Positions 16,494 to 24,674 of a stretch of 51,191 bases of DNA are shown here, piece by piece. The first letter of the stretch is position 1, and the number at the start of each line of letters is the position of its first letter. The translations under genes were made by a program, and so were the position numbers. Under the pieces are notes generated by a model. It had not been told where the DNA came from. It worked only from the letters and a program-made list of their open reading frames with translations, and searched no databases. This DNA comes from Candidatus Bathyarchaeota archaeon (GTDB lineage Archaea; Thermoproteota; Bathyarchaeia; Bathyarchaeales; Bathycorpusculaceae): NCBI GenBank assembly GCA_003141855.1, contig PLNS01000009.1, positions 14,591 through 65,781 of the forward strand. The letters run 5' to 3'.

Positions 16494-17680
16494 TTTCCAG
16501 TCACCGCTGCATTTACGCATTCTTGTATGCTGCCCATTTTGGTTTTCATGTTATTCTGCCGTGAATAGAAGCAGCCTTTCGCTGAGGTTGTGGCTAAGGA
16601 TTTGAATCTGCCTTTGAGGGGGGCTACTGCCATGCAGGTGTCACAGGCGAATTTGCCGCCAGCTACCTCGATGGTCGCTGTGTAGCCGCGCTTATCTGCC
16701 AACTGCTTAGCGGTTCGGGATGTGGCAACCCAAAACTCCGTGCCCTGAGCCACTTTCTTGCCTTGCACTAACTCGGCGATTTCAGCGATTTCCTTAATTG
16801 AACAGTGCGGGCAACCCACGCAAACAAGCTCAATGTCGCTTACGTCGTCGTTTATGTTATCATACGCGTTTTTGATGTCACTCTGCTCTATTATCACTTT
16901 ATCTTTGAGTTGAGGCTGCTGTTCAGCTCCAGGCGTTACGCCTTTCATGTAGAAAAGCGGTTTCGCGCCGTAAGTTACCACTGATGCGCAGAACGATTTG
17001 AGCTCGTCAAGTTCTGCTGCTTTTATGCCTGTGATGTAGGGGATTTTGTTCTCCGCCTTCTTGCCAATCGCGTAGCCCAATGCGCCCCAATCCGAGAGCT
17101 TGGTTAATTCTGCGTTAACTTGAACGTGGACATCGGGCACTCGGTTCTCATCGAGGTGCAAGCCGTAGCATGGTGTTTTGCCGACGAATGCTGCTGCGAG
17201 CGCGGATGGTCCGCCTTCCCGGTTGGTTTTTGCCCCAAGCACCGAGTTTGCGAATGTTACTGCGCTGCTTTCTGACCAGGCGATATGTTCACCGTAGAGC
17301 GGCAAGTTGCCAATCAGGTAGGGTGTGCAGGTGCAGCTGATGAGTATGCCCATGCGTTTGAAGGCGTCGATGACGAGGTTTTGTTTCTCGGCGAATTCGG
17401 GGCTTATGCCGAGTTGCCGCCAGTTTTCCAGGTCCATGCCCGCGGGGTTTAGGGTGGTGAGAACGCGGACTCTGCCGTCGACTGCCAGTTCGTTTAGGAA
17501 TTCTAAGCCTGCGTCGCCGAGGTTGTGGTAGGATACGCCTGCCACTTGGACGCTGCCCACTTTGATGAGGTTTTTTGCGCCGAAAATTTCGCCGAGGGCA
17601 ACGAGGATTTCCATGCTTTTACGGACTGCATTGCCCTCTTTGCCATCCAGCATTGCTTGTTCTTGTTTGGTTAACTGCAT
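16481..17680 (-). CDS. phosphomevalonate dehydratase large subunit (aconitase X)
   Basis: A catalytic AcnX-type subunit of about 399 aa. Cysteines that could hold the iron-sulfur cluster appear in CTCTPYL, CVGCPHCS and the C-terminal CDTCMAVAPLKGRF. Other family landmarks are GREGGPSALAAAF-like TNREGGPSALAAAF and WGALGYAIGK. A GTG three codons upstream (17689) overlaps the decarboxylase stop as GTGA; I prefer the ATG at 17680 (MQLTKQEQAML), which fits the family N-terminus, but either is possible. The placement between the small subunit and the UbiD-type decarboxylase gives it the dehydratase role rather than another aconitase-X activity. Confidence 0.9.
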   Translation of the reverse strand: MQLTKQEQAMLDGKEGNAVRKSMEILVALGEIFGAKNLIKVGSVQVAGVSYHNLGDAGLEFLNELAVDGRVRVLTTLNPAGMDLENWRQLGISPEFAEKQNLVIDAFKRMGILISCTCTPYLIGNLPLYGEHIAWSESSAVTFANSVLGAKTNREGGPSALAAAFVGKTPCYGLHLDENRVPDVHVQVNAELTKLSDWGALGYAIGKKAENKIPYITGIKAAELDELKSFCASVVTYGAKPLFYMKGVTPGAEQQPQLKDKVIIEQSDIKNAYDNINDDVSDIELVCVGCPHCSIKEIAEIAELVQGKKVAQGTEFWVATSRTAKQLADKRGYTATIEVAGGKFACDTCMAVAPLKGRFKSLATTSAKGCFYSRQNNMKTKMGSIQECVNAAVTGKWNS

Positions 17681-17685
17681 ATGGG

Positions 17686-18993
17686 TCACAGGTACTTGTT
17701 TAGGTTAACTTTAACGTAGTCCACTTTCTTAAAGCCCTTGCCTGTTGTGACGAGCGGTGCGGTAGCGTCCAAGCCTGCTTTGGCGGTGGTGGCTTTCTTT
17801 CCTTCTGACAAGTCACCCGACGGGTCAAGCGATGAGCCAGGCTGGTTTGAGAGAACAACAGCATTCCTGTCGGCTTGGAAACGCGTGGCAATAGCCCACT
17901 CCACATCTTGGGGGTCGTAAATGTTAATGTCCTCATCCACCACAACACAATGCTTCAGCGACTTGTGCCCCTCAAACGCAGCAGCAATCGCTTTTTTGCC
18001 GTCATCGGCGTTCTGCTTTTTGATTTGCACAACCGCATGAAGCCAACTGCATCCGCCTGGCGTGATGTAGACGTCTTTGCATTGGCAGACCTTGCCAACT
18101 TCGTTGTAGATGGTGGGTTCTTTTGGCATGCCCATGAGGAACTTGTGCTCGTTTTTGCCCGCGAGGATGGTTTGGTAAATCGGGTTTTTGCGGTGGGTAA
18201 CGCATTTAATTTCAACTACGGGCTGCTGTCGTACGCGGTCAACGATGCCGGTTAAGTCAAGGAATGGTCCTTCAGAAACTTTCTCGTTAGTTATTCTGCC
18301 TTCCAGCACGAACTCGCAGTCAGCAGGAACCTCAAGGTCGATGGTTTTGCATTTGACAAGCTCGGTTTTTTCCAAGGCGTTTGCCATTCCCAGCTCGTCT
18401 ACGCCCATCGGTAAGGTGGTGGCTGCGGAAAGCAAAACCGCGGTGGAGTTGCCGAGGCATATGGCAATGTCGAGTTCTCCGCCTGCCTTCTTGAGTGCTG
18501 AGTCCGTTCCGCGGTTCTCAACGATTCGGGCAACAAAGTGGTTCTTGTCTTTTAGCATGAGGCGGTGGAAGCACATGTTCCTGCCAAGTTGCGGGTCTTT
18601 GACGATGGATACTGCCGAGGCGACGTATTTTCCGCCGTCTTTTTCGGTGTAGCGCATGATGGGAAGTTTGGTTAAGTCAACGTTGGTTTCAACTACTTCT
18701 TGGCAGGCGCCCTTCTGCACGAGGGGCGGCGGAACTGGGTGCTCGATGGCGGCTAACAGCTTTGGCAAGAGCTGGTCTTTGCTTATGCCAAGCGACCGCG
18801 CAATCAAGTCTTTGGAGGAAACGAGTCCTGCCACGACAGGGTAACTTGATTCCTTAACATTTTCAAAGTAAACTGGTTTTTCGCCGAGCGCATTGATTAT
18901 TCCTGCAATCTCGTACTCGGTTGAAACTGGCGTGGCAATTCTAGTTAATTCGCCTTTTTTGTCTAGTTGCTCAATGAAATCTCTTAAGCCCAA
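17686..18993 (-). CDS. UbiD-family decarboxylase, probable anhydromevalonate phosphate decarboxylase
   Basis: A 435-aa UbiD-fold enzyme that should decarboxylate trans-anhydromevalonate phosphate to isopentenyl phosphate using prenylated FMN. Typical segments are LRDFIEQLDKKGELTRI at the N-terminus, ENRGTDSALKKAGGELDIAI, VPADCEFVLEGRI and GPFLDLTG. The frame is open to 19074, but I place the start at the TTG at 18993: a GAGGCG Shine-Dalgarno precedes it and a TTTATAAA box sits at 19031-19038, which would put the transcript start near 19006. No UbiX (the prFMN synthase) is found in the window, so the cofactor must come from elsewhere. Confidence 0.9.
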   Translation of the reverse strand: MGLRDFIEQLDKKGELTRIATPVSTEYEIAGIINALGEKPVYFENVKESSYPVVAGLVSSKDLIARSLGISKDQLLPKLLAAIEHPVPPPLVQKGACQEVVETNVDLTKLPIMRYTEKDGGKYVASAVSIVKDPQLGRNMCFHRLMLKDKNHFVARIVENRGTDSALKKAGGELDIAICLGNSTAVLLSAATTLPMGVDELGMANALEKTELVKCKTIDLEVPADCEFVLEGRITNEKVSEGPFLDLTGIVDRVRQQPVVEIKCVTHRKNPIYQTILAGKNEHKFLMGMPKEPTIYNEVGKVCQCKDVYITPGGCSWLHAVVQIKKQNADDGKKAIAAAFEGHKSLKHCVVVDEDINIYDPQDVEWAIATRFQADRNAVVLSNQPGSSLDPSGDLSEGKKATTAKAGLDATAPLVTTGKGFKKVDYVKVNLNKYL

Positions 18994-19030
18994 GTTGCAT
19001 TCGCCTCTTTCAAAATAACCTATTCGTCTC

Positions 19031-19038
19031 TTTATAAA
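19031..19038 (-). promoter_or_regulatory. TATA box of the decarboxylase-dehydratase operon
   Basis: A symmetric TTTATAAA sits 38 bp upstream of the preferred TTG start of the UbiD-family gene. The expected transcript start is near 19006, a leader of about 13 nt containing GAGGCG. This excludes the longer frame to 19074 as the translated product. Confidence 0.55.
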
Positions 19039-19246
19039 AGAATCGCAAGACCGATAGATGATTCTCCAGCTCAAATTCTTCTAGTTTCAAGTTTTTTATC
19101 CGATTCAGGGTTGATTGATTTATTTTAGGTGGAGAAACAGCGTTTTCCTTTTTCCCAGTAATATAGTAGGGCAACTTGAGCGAATTCAATCTGAAACAGC
19201 GAGTTTTCTAAAAGAGCACCAGATAATAGGATAGAGCAAAAATTTT

Positions 19247-19261
19247 GGCGGTTTTTCCGCC
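19247..19261 (-). terminator. hairpin terminator after mevalonate kinase
   Basis: A perfect 5-bp GC stem with a 5-nt loop (GGCGG, five T or A, CCGCC) begins about 40 bp after the mvk stop. On the minus strand it is followed by AAAATTTTT. The rest of the 225-bp spacer 19075-19299 shows only the downstream operon promoter. Confidence 0.45.
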
Positions 19262-19299
19262 TTCCCCTTTTTTAAAGATAGCTTTTGGTTTGATGGTTT

Positions 19300-20241
19300 T
19301 TATGTTGTTTGAACGCCAATCTTGGTGCTTAGAACTTCGAAGCCCAAGTTTTTGATTGCGTTTGCAACTTTGCCCTGCAATTCTTTGCCCGGTGTCAGCG
19401 CGGTCATGCATCCTCCGCCGCCTCCGCCTGTAAGTTTTGCGCCATAGGCTCCTTGTTTTCGGGCTACATCAACCAGTAAGTCTAGTTCTTTGCTTGAGAC
19501 TTCGATTTCTTGCAGTAAGCGGTGGTTTTCGTTCATGAGTTCGCCGATTTTTTTGAGGTTGTAGAATTCCAAGGCAGCTCTGCCTTCATACGCCAGTTCC
19601 TCGGCTCGTTTGAAGATCGTGTTGTATTTTTGGGGGTTTTTGCGTTTGCGTTCGGCGACGCCTTCCACCATGGCTTTAGTGTTGGCGACTTTGCCTGTGC
19701 TGCCGATGACGATTTCAACGGGCGCCTCTATGCTTAAATGTTCAACTTTGTCTGGTCCGCCAGCCATGTTTTTCCTAAACCACATTAAACCGCCATACGT
19801 TGCCGCGGTGTTGTCGATGCCTGAGGGATTGCCAGCATAGGCTTTCTCGGCTTCATAAGCAACCTGATTAATCTTCTCATCCGCAACTTTCATGTTGAGT
19901 TCTTGGGCGATGGCACGTGCGATGGCGACGCTGCTTGCAGCTGAAGCACCTAAGCCGCTGAAGCCTGGAAGTGTGCCGCCAACCCAAATGTCCAGCGCTA
20001 TTTTCGGGTCTATGCCCATGGCTTTTAGCATTCTCTCGATTGACTCAAGCTGCTGGAGACGTTTTTCTTCACTGTAACCCTTAGCGGTTTTCCGCTCATC
20101 TTTAACGTTGATTCCACTCTGCGCTTTTTTTACTTCTGCGTCAGTCGTAGAATCAATGGCTGATACGATGCCCGGGACACCGTGAACCACGAAGTGTTCG
20201 CCGAACAAGATTACTTTTCCATACCCTGAACCTTTACCCAT
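19300..20241 (-). CDS. mvk: mevalonate kinase
   Basis: A 313-aa GHMP kinase that makes mevalonate 5-phosphate, the entry step of the pathway encoded around it. It has GKVILFGEHFVVHGVPGI at the N-terminus, the GHMP ATP loop PGFSGLGASAASSVAIARA and the C-terminal LTGGGGGGCM. The length fits archaeal enzymes. The ATG is preceded by CAAGGTG as a Shine-Dalgarno. It is transcribed toward the decarboxylase-dehydratase operon but is separated from it by a hairpin and a promoter, so it probably forms its own transcript. Confidence 0.95.
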   Translation of the reverse strand: MGKGSGYGKVILFGEHFVVHGVPGIVSAIDSTTDAEVKKAQSGINVKDERKTAKGYSEEKRLQQLESIERMLKAMGIDPKIALDIWVGGTLPGFSGLGASAASSVAIARAIAQELNMKVADEKINQVAYEAEKAYAGNPSGIDNTAATYGGLMWFRKNMAGGPDKVEHLSIEAPVEIVIGSTGKVANTKAMVEGVAERKRKNPQKYNTIFKRAEELAYEGRAALEFYNLKKIGELMNENHRLLQEIEVSSKELDLLVDVARKQGAYGAKLTGGGGGGCMTALTPGKELQGKVANAIKNLGFEVLSTKIGVQTT

Positions 20242-20389
20242 TAGTTTACACCTTGATGGGTAGCTATTACGCTGTTTAGATAAAAATGTTCTTTTAAAGT
20301 AGGCTTCTTAATTGTAGGTTAGCGTTTGTTTTTAGCATGTTAATTGCTTGAAAAACTGCCAATACCACATATTCTCTTAGGGGCTTTTG

Positions 20390-20440
20390 ACCTCCCCTCT
20401 ATAGTTTCTGCAATGAGTTTCTAATAGGCTCCTGATATGT
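20390..20440 (+). repeat. dispersed ~52-bp repeat, copy A1
   Basis: It starts GACCTCCCCTCTATAG and ends TCTAATAGGCTCCTGATATG. It aligns end to end with copies at 20452, 28053 (inverted) and 30724. The 267-bp spacer 20242-20508 contains this copy, copy A2 and the mvk promoter region, and no gene. Confidence 0.65.
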
Positions 20441-20451
20441 TCGTTTGTCTC

Positions 20452-20504
20452 CTACCTCCTCTATAGGTCTACTGCATAGATTGAATATTAGGATCCAAAT
20501 ATGC
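20452..20504 (+). repeat. dispersed ~52-bp repeat, copy A2
   Basis: A second, more diverged copy lies 62 bp after A1 in the same orientation (CCTACCTCCTCTATAGG … AGGATCCAAATATG). The shared flank TATGyTCGTTT after both copies shows a 62-bp tandem unit. It ends directly against the stop of the neighbouring membrane-protein gene. Confidence 0.6.
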
Positions 20505-20508
20505 TCGT

Positions 20509-21573
20509 TTACTCTTGGTTTTCAAGGGCTTTGTTGAAACTCGCTACTTGCGACTTATTGGCAAAGTAAAATGCGATTACGCCAACGGCAATCAGTAAGA
20601 TCCCGCCGATTAAGCCAAAGTAGTTGTATTCGTCCCAGGCTCGGTATACTTGAACGGTGACTTGCTTATCAAAAGCTTCGGGATTTGACAACACAAGGTA
20701 TACATGATTGGCTGAACCCCCATCCATAGTCCCACTGATGCCCTGTGAGCCCCTCCAGTTCTGCCAATATGGTTCATACTGCCCCTGTGAAAACGTAGCA
20801 AAATCTTCCACCGAAAGCACTGTCGAATTCATCGTTCCATTATCAACTTTTAACATGAAATAATGGAAGCCGGTTGCGTTATAGCGAACGGATTCATTTA
20901 CGCAGCTGCCAGCAGGTACAGCCAATGAATTTGTAGCAGTAATTTCTTCATGGTGAAATGTCTGCGAATTGGTGGTTACCAAAAATATTCCTGAAACAAT
21001 CAAAGTTAAAGCAATCACAACAATGAGCGTACGCTTGCTCACCGAAAACGCAGCCGCCAACCCCGATACCGCTCCTGCCGCTATCAGAAAAATGCCAAAC
21101 CCCAAATTAAATGTGTTATACACTGGTTCTGTCCACTGCTCACAAATCTTGAACGTTACCTCTTTGCTGATTGTCGAGTCGGGGTTCCAAAAAATGTAGT
21201 ACAAACGTTCTTGAGAGACAGCGCTTAATGGCCAATAATCGTCGCCACCCTGTGACCAACCTGGACTGGGCACTTCACGCCATGACGGTTTATACGAACC
21301 ATTTAGCCAAGCCTGATAAATTTCTTCAGCCACGGCGTCCTCACGTAGGGTTCCGTTGCTTATGCTCATGGAGAAGTAATAGTTCTCCTGGGATGAGTTT
21401 TGTTGGAGAAGGAAGTGTCCGTACCCATTTGGGGGAACAACCACAGAATCGGTTGACACGGGGGTTTGTCTTGTTAATTGGCTTGTGTAATTGTTGACGT
21501 ACGATATGCCTGCAAAGACAGCCACTAGGGCAGCAAACATAACGACAAGTGCGAGAATCTTTTTGATAGACAT
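20509..21573 (-). CDS. membrane protein with internally duplicated extracytoplasmic domain
   Basis: A 354-aa protein with predicted membrane helices at about 5-25, 156-176, 182-200 and 318-338, leaving two exposed domains. The two halves resemble each other: SNGTLREDAVAEEIYQAWLN with SYKPSWRE and FWNPDSTISKEVTFKI in the first half correspond to DNGTMNSTVLSVEDFATFSQ, QYEPYWQN and LSNPEAFDKQVTVQVY in the second. This points to duplication of a helix-domain-helix unit. Many NGS/NGT/NAT sequons lie in the exposed parts, consistent with a cell-surface glycoprotein. I do not recognise a named family. Confidence 0.75.
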   Translation of the reverse strand: MSIKKILALVVMFAALVAVFAGISYVNNYTSQLTRQTPVSTDSVVVPPNGYGHFLLQQNSSQENYYFSMSISNGTLREDAVAEEIYQAWLNGSYKPSWREVPSPGWSQGGDDYWPLSAVSQERLYYIFWNPDSTISKEVTFKICEQWTEPVYNTFNLGFGIFLIAAGAVSGLAAAFSVSKRTLIVVIALTLIVSGIFLVTTNSQTFHHEEITATNSLAVPAGSCVNESVRYNATGFHYFMLKVDNGTMNSTVLSVEDFATFSQGQYEPYWQNWRGSQGISGTMDGGSANHVYLVLSNPEAFDKQVTVQVYRAWDEYNYFGLIGGILLIAVGVIAFYFANKSQVASFNKALENQE

Positions 21574-21683
21574 ACAATCTATATTTGGTGGCTTGGTTGA
21601 GTAATGACTGATTGTGCGTAGCAGTTAGTACGTCAAAGCCTTAAACCAAAACGCGCAGCCACCTTACGATAAAGGGTATAAGT

Positions 21684-22331
21684 ATGGAGCAGGTTAAACA
21701 GGTTGCATACGGCTTTGTAGCGATGGCAAGCATTGTTGCGCTATTTGTTAGTGCCATCTGGTTGCTTACTGCTTACTTGAACCCCTGGATTGGAGTGCCG
21801 GTTTTCCTGTTTCTAGCAGTCCCATTAGCCATAAACTGCGTCAGTCTCCTCAAGGCGATAAACGGAAAAAAGCCCACCCAAATCAGGGTTAAACAGGCAA
21901 AAAACATTTTGATGGCACTGCCAGGCGCCGGAGTTGCATGCTGGTTTTTTGATGTCCTGTCAACAACCCTTGTGATAGATATCGCTCAGTCAGGCACCGA
22001 GCTTAACCCCTTAGGCTGGCCTTACAGTGCCCCAGCAGCCTTAGCCTACTACATCCCTATCACAGTTATCACTTACTACTTGCTGTTTAAAATCAAGAGA
22101 AAACTATCATTTTACGCAGCGGTAGCTGTGTCTGCTGCAACACTATTTATGGCTGCAAGAAACTTTCTCGCTAGCCTCAATAACTTTGGTCCAGAAATTA
22201 TCGCTGAATATTCGCCAACCCCGTCAATTGCAGAATTGGAAGTGCTCTGCATCTGGGTTGCTGTCGTCGCAGTTTTAGCAGTAATCAACATTGCCGCTAT
22301 AGTAAAAGCAAGAAAACCGCTCATCGCTTAA
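21684..22331 (+). CDS. polytopic membrane protein, DUF5658-like
   Basis: A 215-aa protein with about six hydrophobic helices. The segment WFFDVLSTTLVIDIAQSGTELNPLGW resembles the D-x-x-ST…ElNPl signature of DUF5658 membrane proteins, whose function is unknown. It is divergently transcribed from the duplicated membrane protein to its left, with about 110 bp between them. Its 3' flank carries a partial copy of the dispersed repeat. The DUF assignment is from memory of the motif and is tentative. Confidence 0.7.
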   Translation: MEQVKQVAYGFVAMASIVALFVSAIWLLTAYLNPWIGVPVFLFLAVPLAINCVSLLKAINGKKPTQIRVKQAKNILMALPGAGVACWFFDVLSTTLVIDIAQSGTELNPLGWPYSAPAALAYYIPITVITYYLLFKIKRKLSFYAAVAVSAATLFMAARNFLASLNNFGPEIIAEYSPTPSIAELEVLCIWVAVVAVLAVINIAAIVKARKPLIA

Positions 22332-22336
22332 CCTGA

Positions 22337-22370
22337 AAGCCCTAAGAGGGGTAGGTCACTATTGGCGTTT
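22337..22370 (-). repeat. dispersed repeat, partial copy B
   Basis: CCCTAAGAGGGGTAGGTC followed by a TATTGGCGTTT-like flank matches the reverse complement of one end of the 30724 copy, including its flank (CCCTGAGAGGGGTAGGTC…TATTGGCGTTT). Only about 34 bp are shared. The remaining spacer 22371-22642 contains no gene I can support. Confidence 0.5.
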
Positions 22371-22642
22371 TCTTGGGTCAATAGCATGTTGAATTTCAGT
22401 GCTTAAATGAGAGGGGTATAGATAAAAGGGCAGTTGGCACAGGTTAGCCTGGAATGGTCTAAAAAAGTACATAAAAGCGCAAAAAAGACCTAAATTCCAT
22501 TTCAACAGGTCACGAACACAACAAGCACGCATACAAGCCGCCCCAAAAATTTTTTCCCAAACGCCAAAGCGTATGATTCGGTTTTCCGAAACCTAAAATA
22601 AGCGCGTAACAAAAGTATAGCCTCTTGAGGTTTAATTGCCCC

Positions 22643-23896
22643 GTGTCATCAATCATTGAAGACCTCATTGCTAGAAAAGTTTTCAACAATCGTGGAGAAG
22701 AAACCATAGAGGTTGATGTAATCACCGCTTCCGGGTTCGGAAGGGCAGCCGCTCCAGCAGGCAAAAGCCGCGGAAAGGCTGAGGTGGTTTATTATCCGCA
22801 AGGCGGCGTGGAGCAAGCCATCAAAAAAGTTGATGATTTAATTGCTCCTGAACTTGCCGGGTTAAACGCTGATTTTCAAGAAGAAATCGACAACACCCTT
22901 CACGAAATCGACGGCACCACCGATTTCAAGAACATCGGCGGAAACACCGCGTTCGCAATCAGCCTTGCCAACGCTGAAGCCGCAGCGAACTCTCACAATT
23001 TACTCTTATTCCAGTTCCTTGGAGGAAACGCCGCCAACACCATGCCTTATCCCCTTGGCAACTGCATAAGCGGCGGACAACACGCCCGCGGCAAAGCACC
23101 CGATATCCAGGAGTATTTAGCGTTGCCGCATGGCGCAGAGAGCTTTCTTGAAGCCCAAACCGCCAACACCCAGATCCACAAGAAAATAGGCGATTTCCTA
23201 AAGAAGAAAAGCAGCACGTTCAACGGCGGAAAAAGCGATGAAGGCGCATGGATAGCCAACATCGATACCATTGACGCGTTTGAAGTTATGGCTAAAGCCT
23301 GCGAAGAAGTCGGCAACGAACTTGACTTTGAATGCGGCTTTGGCCTTGATGTGGCTGCTTCCTCATTTTGGAAGCCAAAAGAAGAAAAATACATTTACGA
23401 GAACGAGGGCAAGAAACGCGACACCGCTGAACAATTAGAGTTCATGCTGGAATTAATTGAAAAGTACCACCTTGCCTATGTTGAAGACCCGTTCAACGAG
23501 GATGACTTCGACAGCTTCGCCGAGTTAACCCGCAAAGCCAAAAATTGCTTGATTTGCGGAGACGATTTGTTCACAACCAATACTGAAAGGTTAAATAATG
23601 GAATTAAGATTAACGCTGGAAACGCCATCATCATAAAAGTCAACCAGATAGGCACCCTAACCGACGCAACTGAAACAATCGAAACAGCCCAAAGGCACGG
23701 TTACGACGCTGTCGTGTCTCATCGCTCCGGTGACACGTGTGATTGGCACATAGCTCATTTGGCTGTAGCCTACAAGTGCCCCCTAATCAAAACGGGCGTG
23801 GTTGAAGGCGCACGCATAGCCAAACTAAACGAGCTCATCCGCATTGAGCATTTCCTTGGTAACAGAGCCAAAATGGCTGACCTAAAAATACGCTAA
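22643..23896 (+). CDS. eno: enolase
   Basis: Phosphopyruvate hydratase of glycolysis/gluconeogenesis, 417 aa from the GTG at 22643 (SSIIEDLIARKVFNNRG). An alternative TTG at 22625 adds six residues; GAGG lies about 12 bp before the GTG. Conserved segments are GNTAFAISLANAEAAA, the metal-binding VEDPFNEDDF and GDDLFTTN, the catalytic-lysine region IIKVNQIGTLTDA and SHRSGDT. After SHRSGDT the usual acidic ExxTIADLAVA is CDWHIAHLAVA, a mild divergence. The eno-rps2-memo order is common in archaea. Confidence 0.96.
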   Translation: MSSIIEDLIARKVFNNRGEETIEVDVITASGFGRAAAPAGKSRGKAEVVYYPQGGVEQAIKKVDDLIAPELAGLNADFQEEIDNTLHEIDGTTDFKNIGGNTAFAISLANAEAAANSHNLLLFQFLGGNAANTMPYPLGNCISGGQHARGKAPDIQEYLALPHGAESFLEAQTANTQIHKKIGDFLKKKSSTFNGGKSDEGAWIANIDTIDAFEVMAKACEEVGNELDFECGFGLDVAASSFWKPKEEKYIYENEGKKRDTAEQLEFMLELIEKYHLAYVEDPFNEDDFDSFAELTRKAKNCLICGDDLFTTNTERLNNGIKINAGNAIIIKVNQIGTLTDATETIETAQRHGYDAVVSHRSGDTCDWHIAHLAVAYKCPLIKTGVVEGARIAKLNELIRIEHFLGNRAKMADLKIR

Positions 23897-23912
23897 GAGA
23901 AGATGAAAAATA

Positions 23913-24674
23913 ATGTCTGAAGATGAAGGAAAAGAAAATCAACCAGTTGAAGACCAAGAAGAGGAAGCAGTAGAGGCTCCTCAAGAAGAAACAACTGAAA
24001 CCGTTAGCACTGAGCCTGAAGCCGAAGAAAAGACTCAGGAAGCAAAAGCTCCAGAAGAAACACTTCTTTTACCCAGAGACACCCTGCTATCTGCAGGCAT
24101 CCACATCGGAACCCGAATGAAAACCCTCGACATGGAACCATTCATCTACCGCGTACGACCCGATGGCTTATTCGTTTTAGACGTTAAAAAGACTGATGAC
24201 CGCATCAGAGTTACAGGAAAATTCCTCTCACGCTACGAACCAGCCAGAGTAGCCATAGCAGCAACCCGACTGTACGCTCATGAACCAGTCAAAAAATTCT
24301 GCCAACTGACAGGCGCAACACCGCTGATTGGCAGATTCATCCCTGGGCAACTTTCTAACCCGCAGTACTCAAGCCGCATCGACCCAGAAGTCATCCTTGT
24401 ATGCGACCCAAGAGCAGACGCGCAAGCAGTCAAAGAAGCATCCAAAGTCGGAATTCCAATCGTAGCCTTATGCAGTACCGATAACGAGTTTGTAGGCGTA
24501 GACCTAGTTATTCCAACCAACAACAAGGGCCGAAGAGCCTTAGCAGTTGTGTTCTGGCTACTGGCAAGACAAGTGCTCCGCGAACGTGGCGAACTTGGCG
24601 CTGACAGAGACCCACCAGCAACCATCGAGGACTTTGAAGCTAAAGTGACACGTGAAGAGGACGAGGAGCCCTAA
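23913..24674 (+). CDS. rps2: 30S ribosomal protein S2
   Basis: A 253-aa small-subunit protein. The S2 body starts near residue 47 with LLLPRDTLLSAGIHIGTRMKT and includes RPDGLFVLDVKKTDDRIR, IGRFIPGQLSNPQ and ALCSTDNEFVGVDLVIPTNN. It is preceded by an unusual, very acidic leader of about 45 residues rich in Glu and Gln, with no resemblance to the fold. The gene follows eno by 16 bp and overlaps the MEMO gene by 23 bp. Confidence 0.96.
   Translation: MSEDEGKENQPVEDQEEEAVEAPQEETTETVSTEPEAEEKTQEAKAPEETLLLPRDTLLSAGIHIGTRMKTLDMEPFIYRVRPDGLFVLDVKKTDDRIRVTGKFLSRYEPARVAIAATRLYAHEPVKKFCQLTGATPLIGRFIPGQLSNPQYSSRIDPEVILVCDPRADAQAVKEASKVGIPIVALCSTDNEFVGVDLVIPTNNKGRRALAVVFWLLARQVLRERGELGADRDPPATIEDFEAKVTREEDEEP

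Noticed and set aside
18994-19074. N-terminal extension of the UbiD-family gene
   Set aside because: The TATA box at 19031-19038 lies inside it, and the added residues do not resemble the family.
20390-20504. CRISPR-like tandem repeats
   Set aside because: There are only two diverged copies, the others are scattered and inverted, and there are no regular spacers or cas genes.
22510-22764. 84-aa leftward ORF over the enolase start
   Set aside because: It is antisense to enolase and its promoter, without protein-like features.
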